A DNA stretch of 33,589 nt from JBBECF01 sp040881945. Lineage in GTDB: Bacteria; Pseudomonadota; Alphaproteobacteria; Dongiales; Dongiaceae. A program made the position numbers and the translations under genes. The stretch spans positions 1 to 33,589 of the forward strand of contig JBBECF010000077.1 of assembly GCA_040881945.1 (NCBI GenBank), given 5' to 3'. Positions 15,670 to 23,017 of this stretch are shown here, one piece after another; position 1 is the first letter of the stretch; every line of letters begins with the position of its first letter. The notes beneath the pieces were generated by a model that was given only the letters and a program-made list of their open reading frames with translations, was not told the DNA's origin and searched no databases.

Positions 15670-17172
15670 ATGGCGCAGACACTTAAATGGCAACATATCG
15701 AAGACTTGCCGCACGACTGGGTGTCTTTAGCGTCACCCGAATTAGCAAGCCTCACCCCCATATGGCGCGAACAATCCGACAAACTTCGAGGCACCGGAGC
15801 ACTCCAAGAGTTTACGGAGAGGTTGCATAGACGTTGGGCGATCGAAACTGGGGTCATCGAAGGCCTCTACACGCTGGACCGCGGAATCACCCAACTTCTG
15901 ATCGAACATGGAATCGAAGCTGCCTTAGTACCCCATGGCGCCACGGATCGACCACCCGAGGAGGTGGTTCGTATTCTTCAGGATCAGAAAGAAGTGGTGG
16001 ACGGCCTATTCGATTTTGTAAAAGGCGAGAGAAGCCTATCCGAATCCTACATCAAAGAACTTCACGCCGCCCTGACAAGAAATCAGCGGGACGTCGAAGC
16101 TGTTGATGCTGCTAATCGACTCGTTAAAGTTCCTCTCGAACGCGGCAAGTACAAGACGCGGCCGAACAACCCGACCAGAGGCAACGGGACTGTCCATGAA
16201 TATTGCCCGCCCGAGCATGTTGCAAGTGAGATGGAGCAACTTGTCGCCTGGCACAGTGCCCACACTGAAAGAAAGATTCCACCTGAGATTGAAGCCGCTT
16301 GGCTTCACCACAGATTTGCACAAATACACCCATTTCAAGATGGAAACGGCCGAGTGGCGCGGACTCTTGCCTCTCTTGTATTCCTGCGTCCGGGATTGTT
16401 TCCGCTGGTTATCACACGTGATGATCGCGAACCCTACATTCGTGCGCTGGAGGATGCGGACGCTGGAAATTTGAAGCCGTTAGTCGATCTTTTCGTCAAG
16501 GGTCAAAAGGCGGAATTTTTGGACGCGCTTCAGCTGGCCGCAGACGTTACGCAAGTTTTTATACCAGAAGATCAAATTATCCAGGCGGCAGTTGAACGAC
16601 TACGGGCCAAATATGAAAATAGAAGGAAGGAGCAGGAACAGGTCTTCGATACCTCAGCGAGGCTTCAAGTAATCGCATATAACCGGTTGTCGCAAATGCG
16701 CGACAAGTTGTTTAACGCATTCTCGGAAATTAAAAGCACGGAGCCTCGGAGCACGTATACTTTCAACTGTCAAAGAAATGCGCAGGATAACGCTCAGTGG
16801 TATCGAGGGGATATTATCGGGACCGCCAGAGAACTTCGTTATTATGCTGACACAGAGTCACATCGGGCATGGGTCAGACTGCAGATTCGTGAGACACGGC
16901 ACCCCGAGGGCGAGGCACGGTACACAGAGCTTGTCATTTCATTTCACTCCGTGGGACCGCAGTTTGTCGGCGTGCTCGGCGCCTCGGCTTTTGTGGTATT
17001 TCGAGACATAGCCGAGGACGGAAGCCGAACACACGAGGGCCCGCACCGGGTTTGCAAGGAGCTGTTTCAATTTACCTTTAACGATGATACTGCCGTGGCG
17101 GAGGCGCGGTTTCGAATTTGGCTCGATGAGGTGTTGCCAACCGCGATTGACCAATGGCGACGCCAGCTTTGA
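15670..17172 (+). CDS. Fic family protein (putative AMP-transferase), low-GC
   Basis: 500 residues. The catalytic Fic motif HPFQDGNGRVAR is complete (His220 to Arg231), so AMPylation or a related transfer is possible. A class II inhibitory motif TGVIEG (Thr60, Glu64, Gly65) lies N-terminal to the core, predicting self-inhibition and explaining why no separate antitoxin gene is needed. Residues about 330-500 form a C-terminal domain that I do not recognise (RYYADTESHRAWVRL, VGPQFVGVLGASAFVVF). Base use differs from the neighbours: 16021-16080 is 30 of 60 G+C against 50 of 60 at 10201-10260. This indicates recent transfer. The upstream 46-base gap is AT-rich and begins with TTGACT at 15626. Targets are unknown. 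Confidence 0.92.
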   Translation: MAQTLKWQHIEDLPHDWVSLASPELASLTPIWREQSDKLRGTGALQEFTERLHRRWAIETGVIEGLYTLDRGITQLLIEHGIEAALVPHGATDRPPEEVVRILQDQKEVVDGLFDFVKGERSLSESYIKELHAALTRNQRDVEAVDAANRLVKVPLERGKYKTRPNNPTRGNGTVHEYCPPEHVASEMEQLVAWHSAHTERKIPPEIEAAWLHHRFAQIHPFQDGNGRVARTLASLVFLRPGLFPLVITRDDREPYIRALEDADAGNLKPLVDLFVKGQKAEFLDALQLAADVTQVFIPEDQIIQAAVERLRAKYENRRKEQEQVFDTSARLQVIAYNRLSQMRDKLFNAFSEIKSTEPRSTYTFNCQRNAQDNAQWYRGDIIGTARELRYYADTESHRAWVRLQIRETRHPEGEARYTELVISFHSVGPQFVGVLGASAFVVFRDIAEDGSRTHEGPHRVCKELFQFTFNDDTAVAEARFRIWLDEVLPTAIDQWRRQL

Positions 17173-17257
17173 GACTTCGGCCACTCTTAACTGGAACGGT
17201 TTGTCGTCGCCATTGCAGTAATGGCATCTTCGCTACTTTACCCTGTGGCTCGACGCG

Positions 17258-19054
17258 ATGACTCACTACGCCCCGCCTCTTAAGGACATGGCCTTCGTGC
17301 TGAGCGAGCTGGTCGGGATCGAGGACATCGCCGCCCTGCCGGGCTATGGCGAGGCGACGCCCGAGACCGTCGGCGCCGTGCTCGAGGAGGCCGGACGCTT
17401 CGCTTCCGAGGTGCTGGCGCCGCTCAACCGCGCCGGCGACGTCCAGGGCAGCCGGCTCGAGAACGGGGCTGTGCGCACGCCCGACGGGTTCCGCGACGCC
17501 TATCGCCAATTCGTCGACAGCGGCTGGAACGGCGTCGCCTTCGACCCCGCCTATGGCGGCCAGGGTCTGCCCTGGGCGCTGGCGACCGCCCTGCAGGAGA
17601 TGTGGAACAGCGCCAACATGGCCTTCGCCCTGTGCCCGCTGCTGACCCAGGCGGCGGTCGATCTGCTGCAGGCGCACGGCACGGCCGAGCAGCGGCGGAC
17701 CTATCTCGGGCCCCTGATCGCCGGCGCCTGGACCGGCACCATGAACCTGACCGAGCCCCAGGCCGGGTCGGACCTCGGCGCGGTCAAGACGCGGGCGGTG
17801 CGCGACGGCGCCCAGTACCGCGTGACCGGCCAGAAGATTTTCATCACCTACGGCGACCACGACCTGGCCGAAAACATCGTCCACATGGTGCTGGCGCGCA
17901 CTCCCGACGCGCCGCCGGGCAGCAAGGGCCTGTCGCTGTTCATCGTGCCGAAGTTCCTGCCCGGCGCCGACGGCCGGCCGGGGGCGCGCAACGACGTTCG
18001 CTGCGTCTCGCTCGAGCACAAGCTCGGCATCCACGCCAGCCCGACCGCCGTCATGTCCTACGGCGACGGCGGCGGCGCGGTCGCCGAGCTGGTCGGGGCC
18101 GAGAACCACGGCATCGAATACATGTTCACGATGATGAACAGCGCGCGGCTGGCGGTCGGCGCGCAGGGCCTGGCGATCGCCGAGCGCGCCTACCAGCAGG
18201 CGCGCGACTACGCGCGGACGCGGGTCCAGGGCCGCACGGGCGACGGCGGGCCGGCGCCGATCATCCGCCACCCGGACCTGCGCCGCATGCTGCTGACCAT
18301 GCGCGCCCGGATCGACGCCATGCGGGCGCTGACCTACTTCGCTGCCGGCGCCCTCGACCGCGCCAAGCGCCACCCCGACGTCGACGAGCGCGAGCGCAAC
18401 CAGGCGCTCGTCGACCTGCTCATCCCGGTGGTCAAGGGCTGGTGCACCGACGGCGGCTGCGCCGTCGCCTCGCTCGGCATCCAGGTGCATGGCGGCGCCG
18501 GCTATGTCGAGGAGACCGGTGCGGCCCAGCATTTCCGCGACGCCCGCATCGCGCCGATCTACGAAGGCACCAATGGCATCCAGGCGATCGACCTGGTCGG
18601 GCGCAAGCTGATGCGCGACGGCGGCGCGGCGGCGCGCGGCTTCATCGCCGGGTTGCGCCAGACCGACGCCGATCTGGGCGCCGCGCCGGGCGACGACGCA
18701 GCCGCGATCCGCCGCTCGCTCGGCGCCGCGACCGCGGCGCTGGCCGGCGCCACCGACTGGCTGATCGCGACCTGGCCCGGCGACGGCCCCAAGGCGCTCG
18801 CCGGCGCCACGCCCTATCTCGACCTGCTCGGCACCGTGGCCGGCGGCTGGCTGCTCGCCGAATCGGCCCTGGCGGCGCTGCGCCGCCTGGCCCAGGGCGG
18901 CCCGCAGGGCGGCGTCGGGTCGGGCTACCTCGAGGCGAAGCTGACGATCGCGCGTTTTTACGCCGACACCATCCTCGTCCAGGCGCCGGGCCTCGCCGCC
19001 GCCGTCATCGACGGCCCCGCCAGCACCCTCGCCCTGCCCGAAGAGCAGTTCTGA
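17258..19054 (+). CDS. Acyl-CoA dehydrogenase, large DmdC-like type
   Basis: 598 residues, the size of the acyl-CoA dehydrogenases with an extra C-terminal domain, of which DmdC (3-methylmercaptopropionyl-CoA dehydrogenase) is the named member. It begins MTHYAPPLKDMAFVL, typical of this branch. FAD- and substrate-binding signatures are MNLTEPQAGSDLGAVKTRA, GQKIFITYGDHDLAENIVHMVLAR and MNSARLAVGAQGLAIAERAY. YEGTNGIQAIDLVGRKL contains the probable catalytic-base Glu. It oxidises an acyl-CoA to the enoyl-CoA, passing electrons to ETF. Many genomes carry several paralogs, so DMSP breakdown cannot be inferred from this gene alone. It stands alone between the Fic gene and a sensor kinase. Confidence 0.92.
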   Translation: MTHYAPPLKDMAFVLSELVGIEDIAALPGYGEATPETVGAVLEEAGRFASEVLAPLNRAGDVQGSRLENGAVRTPDGFRDAYRQFVDSGWNGVAFDPAYGGQGLPWALATALQEMWNSANMAFALCPLLTQAAVDLLQAHGTAEQRRTYLGPLIAGAWTGTMNLTEPQAGSDLGAVKTRAVRDGAQYRVTGQKIFITYGDHDLAENIVHMVLARTPDAPPGSKGLSLFIVPKFLPGADGRPGARNDVRCVSLEHKLGIHASPTAVMSYGDGGGAVAELVGAENHGIEYMFTMMNSARLAVGAQGLAIAERAYQQARDYARTRVQGRTGDGGPAPIIRHPDLRRMLLTMRARIDAMRALTYFAAGALDRAKRHPDVDERERNQALVDLLIPVVKGWCTDGGCAVASLGIQVHGGAGYVEETGAAQHFRDARIAPIYEGTNGIQAIDLVGRKLMRDGGAAARGFIAGLRQTDADLGAAPGDDAAAIRRSLGAATAALAGATDWLIATWPGDGPKALAGATPYLDLLGTVAGGWLLAESALAALRRLAQGGPQGGVGSGYLEAKLTIARFYADTILVQAPGLAAAVIDGPASTLALPEEQF

Positions 19055-19221
19055 GCCGGGCCGCCGGCCTCGGGCCGGCTTAACACTTTGCTAACGATAC
19101 TTCTGTATGCGTGGCAGCATTGCGACCGGGCCCGGAGCCGGGCTGCCCGACCAGGCTCGAGCACCGGTCGCCGGAAATGCGGTGGAGGCCGATGCCGCAG
19201 GGGTGGGCGAATAGGCGGATC

Positions 19222-21579
19222 ATGGCGACTGAACTTCCGACGCAGCCTGCTCGGGACCCGCGAGCCGCCGAGAGCGTAAAGCGCCTGAAGGCGCTTTACG
19301 AGCTGAGCATGACGCTCGCGGGCGATCCGCTCGAGGTGTTCGAACGCATCGCCCGCATGATCGGCGAGCTTCTGGATGTGCGCGTCGTATGTCTGTCGGA
19401 AATCCGCGGCGACGAGCTCCACTTCCTGAGCGTCTATGTCGATGGCAACGTCGTCACCGATGCCGGTCATTGTCAAATTTCCATCACGCCTTGCGCGACG
19501 GTGGAGCGCGCCAAGGATATCCGGGTCTATGACCGCGTGGCGGAACGGTTTCCCGAGGCCTCGTTCCTCGCCCAACATGGCGCCTTCGCGTATTGCGGGT
19601 TTCCGTCTCTCGATAACGATAGGAACGTCGTCGCCGTCACGTGCCTGCTCGACGACAAGCCGCATGACTTCACGGCCGAAGATCAAGAGCTCCTGCGCGC
19701 CTTCGGCCAACGGATCGGCATGGAGATCGAGCGCCAGAAGCAACTGCGTCGGGCGAAGCGAGCCGACGCGGCCCTACGCCAGAGCGAGGCACGGCTTGCG
19801 GGCATCCTGGATATTGCGCCGGCGGCCGTCATTGCGGTGGACCGGGACTCTCGGATCCAGCTGTACAACAAGGCGGCGGAAGCGGCCTTCAGTCATAACG
19901 CCAAGACGATCCTCGGACAGCCGCTCGAGGTTCTGCTGCCGGCTCGTTTCCGGGCTCGGCACGACGCGCACCTGGAGGGCTTCGCGCGGGCGCCCGCGGC
20001 CACCCGCCTGATGGGCGAGCGCGGCGAAATATCCGGCCTGCGAGCCGACGGGACCGAGTTTCCGGCGGAAGCGTCGATTTCCAGGTTCGACTTGGACGGC
20101 GAGACGTTCTTCGTCGTCATGCTCAATGACCTCACCGAACGCAAGCGGACGACCGAGGCCCTGCGCCGGCGAAGCGAAGCGCTTGCCGTGCTGGGACGAA
20201 TCGCGCGCGCCGCGAATCTGGCCGCCACCGCCGACGACGCGATGCAGGTATGCCTCGACGAGATTTGCGCCTTCATCGGTTGGCCGATCGGTCATGCCCG
20301 TCGGATCGCCGGCGACGATACGGAGGCGCCGGTTGCCACGGGACTCTGGCATCTCGACGATCCCGACCGCTTCGCCGGTTTTCGGCGGATGGCGGAGAAG
20401 ACCCGGATCGCGCCGGGAACCGGACTGGCCGGCCGGGTCGTGGCGAGCCTCAAGCCGGTCTGGATCTCCGACGTCAACGCGGAACCAGGCTCTTGCCCAG
20501 CGGCGCAGACGGCGGATATCGGCATCGGGGCCGGTTTCGCGTTACCCGTCGTCGTCGGCAGTCGCGTCGCGGCCGTCCTCGAGTTCTATTCCGAGCACCC
20601 GAGCGACCCGGACGAGCATGTCCTGGAGACGATGGTCCAGGCGGGGACGCATCTGGGCCGCGTCTTCGAACGGCAGTGGGCCGAGGCGGCGCTGCGGGAA
20701 AACACCAGGTCGCTGAAGGCCAAGGTCGCGGAGCTGGAACGGGCGCAAGTCGAGCTGGCGAGCCGGAGCGCCGAACTGATGGAACTCACGGCGAGGTTGC
20801 GCCTGGCCCGGGACGAAGCCGACGCCGCGAACCGGGCGAAGTCCGAGTTTCTTGCCACCATCAGCCACGAACTGCGCACGCCCTTGAACGCGATCATCGG
20901 CTTCTCCGAGATCATGAAGGATCAGATGTTCGGGCCGATGGGAGTCGTCCACTACCACGAATACTCGGAGGACATCCATAGCGCCGGGAAACACCTGCTG
21001 GACCTCGTGAACGACGTCCTGGACTTGTCCAAAGTCGAATCCGGAACGGACGAGCTCCACGAGGAGATCGTCGAAGTTCCAGAGGTCATTCGTTCGACAT
21101 TGACGCTGGTGCGGAAGCGGGCGGAGGCGGCCGACGTCAGTGTCGAACTGGACATGGCCGGCGATCTGCCGGCGCTGCGCGTCGACAAGCGCAAGCTGTT
21201 GCAGATCCTGGTCAACCTGTTGTCCAACGCGGTCAAATTCACCGATCGCGGCGGCAAGGCCACGCTGCGGGCCTGGTCCGGGCAGGACAGCGGGTTCGTA
21301 TTCCAGGTCGTCGACAACGGGGTCGGCATCGCGCCCGAGGATATCCCGAAGGCGCTCTCGAGATTCGGCCAGATCGACGGCTCGTTGAGCCGCAAGCACC
21401 AGGGGACCGGGCTCGGCCTGCCGCTGAGCAAGGCCCTCGTGGAGCAACACGGCGGAACCTTGGACCTGCAGAGCAAAGTCGGCGTCGGGACGACGGTCAC
21501 CGTGCGCATCCCGGCCGCGCGAATTCTGACGTCGCGGGCGGCGGGCTACGGCCTCGGCGGTGTGGCGAAGGCGGGTTAG
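19222..21579 (+). CDS. Soluble sensor histidine kinase (GAF-PAS-GAF-HisKA-HATPase)
   Basis: 785 residues with no membrane segment. The start at 19222 has AGGCGG upstream. GAF 1 is about 20-180 (GELLDVRVVCLSEIRGDELHF). The PAS domain is about 195-315 (ILDIAPAAVIAVDRDSRIQLYN, then GLRADGTEFPAEASIS). GAF 2 is about 330-480 (TGLAGRVVASLKPVWISDV). A coiled coil (about 490-535) leads to HisKA with phospho-acceptor His549 in TISHELRTPLNAIIGFSEIM. HATPase has NLLSNAVKFTD, DNGVGI and GTGLGLPLSKALVEQHGG. There is no receiver domain and no response regulator next to it, so the partner is elsewhere. Two GAF domains suggest a small ligand or redox signal in the cytoplasm. Its stop codon overlaps the edge of a palindromic repeat. 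Confidence 0.92.
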   Translation: MATELPTQPARDPRAAESVKRLKALYELSMTLAGDPLEVFERIARMIGELLDVRVVCLSEIRGDELHFLSVYVDGNVVTDAGHCQISITPCATVERAKDIRVYDRVAERFPEASFLAQHGAFAYCGFPSLDNDRNVVAVTCLLDDKPHDFTAEDQELLRAFGQRIGMEIERQKQLRRAKRADAALRQSEARLAGILDIAPAAVIAVDRDSRIQLYNKAAEAAFSHNAKTILGQPLEVLLPARFRARHDAHLEGFARAPAATRLMGERGEISGLRADGTEFPAEASISRFDLDGETFFVVMLNDLTERKRTTEALRRRSEALAVLGRIARAANLAATADDAMQVCLDEICAFIGWPIGHARRIAGDDTEAPVATGLWHLDDPDRFAGFRRMAEKTRIAPGTGLAGRVVASLKPVWISDVNAEPGSCPAAQTADIGIGAGFALPVVVGSRVAAVLEFYSEHPSDPDEHVLETMVQAGTHLGRVFERQWAEAALRENTRSLKAKVAELERAQVELASRSAELMELTARLRLARDEADAANRAKSEFLATISHELRTPLNAIIGFSEIMKDQMFGPMGVVHYHEYSEDIHSAGKHLLDLVNDVLDLSKVESGTDELHEEIVEVPEVIRSTLTLVRKRAEAADVSVELDMAGDLPALRVDKRKLLQILVNLLSNAVKFTDRGGKATLRAWSGQDSGFVFQVVDNGVGIAPEDIPKALSRFGQIDGSLSRKHQGTGLGLPLSKALVEQHGGTLDLQSKVGVGTTVTVRIPAARILTSRAAGYGLGGVAKAG

Positions 21580-21652
21580 TGTCCGTTTGGAAACCCAGGC
21601 GGCTCCGCGCCTTCCCGTTATTCGGGGCGTTGCGGGTGAGTTGCGGGGACAC
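21579..21652. repeat. Palindromic intergenic element with GTGTCC/GGACAC ends
   Basis: The ends GTGTCC (21579-21584) and GGACAC (21647-21652) are perfect inverted repeats. Inside is a hairpin AGGCG (21597-21601) with CGCCT (21608-21612), and CCCG/CGGG pairs follow. The left end begins in the kinase stop codon. The GTGTCC end is shared with the repeat at 3911, so both may belong to one family of mobile palindromes. The next 200 bases to the deaminase promoter hold nothing recognisable. Confidence 0.5.
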
Positions 21653-21850
21653 AATACTTAATTGAAGCTGCCGCTTAGGCGCACGTGCCCCTATCCCACC
21701 ACCGGATGCCGCTCGCGCGGCTTGGCGGCGGGGCGGTCGGCCCTCGACCTCGCCGGCAGGACTTCGCGCATCGACGGACCTCGCCTCGACTGCCGTTGCC
21801 GCACCAAGATCAGCGCAGGATGTCCCCGGCGCGCCAGCGCCGGCCGTTTG

Positions 21851-21859
21851 TGCTATAGA
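21851..21859 (+). promoter_or_regulatory. Extended -10 promoter for the deaminase gene (near-leaderless)
   Basis: TG-C-TATAGA, with the hexamer at 21854-21859 matching TATAAT at five of six positions, lies 7 bases before the ATG at 21867. No Shine-Dalgarno sequence and no clear -35 box are seen. The layout is the same as at 13152. Confidence 0.5.
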
Positions 21860-21866
21860 ACCGCCG

Positions 21867-22913
21867 ATGACCGCCGCCGCCCCGGACCGCAGGCGGGCCT
21901 TCATCCAGGCGCTGCCGAAGGCCGAGCTGCATGTGCACGTCGAAGGCACGCTCGAGCCCGACCTGATGTTCCGTCTCGCCCAGCGCAACGGCGTGCGCCT
22001 GCGCCACGGCTCGGTCGAGGAGTTGCGCGCGGCCTACCGCTTCGACGGCCTGCAATCCTTCCTCGACATCTACTACGAAGGCGCGCGCGTGCTGATCGAG
22101 GAACGCGACTTCTTCGACCTGACCTGGGCCTATCTCGAACGCATGGCGGCGGAGAACGTCCGTCATGTCGAAATATTCTTCGACCCCCAGACCCATACCG
22201 AGCGCGGCGTGCCGTTCGCGACCGTCGTCGCCGGCATCGACGGCGCCCTCGCCCGCGGCCGGGCCGAGTTCGGCATCTCGTCGCGGCTGATCCTCTGCTT
22301 CCTGCGCCATCTCAGCGCCGAGGCGGCGCTGCGCACCCTCGACGACGCGCTGCCGCACAAGGCGGCGATCGCCGCCGTCGGGCTCGATTCCTCGGAGCTC
22401 GGCCACCCGCCGGCAAAGTTCGCGGCGGTCTTCGAGCGCGCCCGGCGCGAAGGCTTGCGCGCGGTCGCCCATGCCGGCGAGGAAGGCCCGCCCGACTACA
22501 TCTGGCAGGCGATCGACCTGTTGAAAGTCAGCCGCATCGACCACGGCGTGCGCTGCCCCGAAGACCCGCGCCTCGTCGCGCGCCTCGCCGAAACGCGCCT
22601 GCCCCTGACCGTTTGTCCGCTCTCAAACGTCCGCCTGGGCGTCTTCGACCGCCTCGCCGACCACAACCTGAAGCGACTCCTGGACCTCGGCCTGTGCGTC
22701 ACCGTCAATTCCGACGACCCGGCCTATTTCGGCGGCTATCTCGGCGAGAATCTGTTTCAGACGCAAGCCGCGCTCGGCCTGTCCGAGGACGACGTCTGCC
22801 GGCTCGTGCGCAACGGCTTCGAGGCGAGCTTCCTCGACGCCGCCGAGAAATCGGCCCGCCTGCACGAGGTGGATACGGCCGCCGCCCGCTTCCGCGCGGC
22901 CGCGCCCGGCTGA
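21867..22913 (+). CDS. Adenosine deaminase family protein, probably adenine deaminase
   Basis: 348 residues of the metal-dependent purine deaminase fold. Zinc and catalytic residues are His22 and His24 (ELHVHVEGTLEP), His202 and Glu205 (HAGEEGPP), His226 (SRIDHGVRC) and Asp283/Asp284 (NSDDPAYFGGY). The VEGTLEP and SDDPAYFGGY forms and LQSFLDIYYEGARVL are those of the bacterial adenine deaminases (Aah1-like) rather than true adenosine deaminases, which have HLDG and a TDDP loop. It therefore probably converts adenine to hypoxanthine in purine salvage. The start at 21867 follows a near-leaderless promoter. The name adenosine deaminase would be the default annotation; the substrate call is inference from motifs. 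Confidence 0.9.
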   Translation: MTAAAPDRRRAFIQALPKAELHVHVEGTLEPDLMFRLAQRNGVRLRHGSVEELRAAYRFDGLQSFLDIYYEGARVLIEERDFFDLTWAYLERMAAENVRHVEIFFDPQTHTERGVPFATVVAGIDGALARGRAEFGISSRLILCFLRHLSAEAALRTLDDALPHKAAIAAVGLDSSELGHPPAKFAAVFERARREGLRAVAHAGEEGPPDYIWQAIDLLKVSRIDHGVRCPEDPRLVARLAETRLPLTVCPLSNVRLGVFDRLADHNLKRLLDLGLCVTVNSDDPAYFGGYLGENLFQTQAALGLSEDDVCRLVRNGFEASFLDAAEKSARLHEVDTAAARFRAAAPG

Positions 22914-22970
22914 TCCTTGCGCCGCCCGCCGCCCGGCGCTATGACGGGAGGCGCGGGAGGCCGGGGGTTC

Positions 22971-22996
22971 AGGCGGCATGACTGCCCGCCTTTCTC
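22971..22996 (+). terminator. Possible intrinsic terminator after the deaminase gene
   Basis: AGGCGG (22971-22976) pairs with CCGCCT (22986-22991) around a 9-base loop and runs into TTTCTC. The stem is short and the T-run is broken, so this is tentative. It would separate the deaminase from the hyf-like operon, which starts 22 bases later. Confidence 0.3.
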
Positions 22997-23017
22997 GCCG
23001 GAGTAGATCGGCCGCGC

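Noticed and set aside
17209..17225. Hairpin GCCATT/AATGGC after the Fic gene as a terminator
   Set aside because: Only six pairs and no following T-run; it may be chance.
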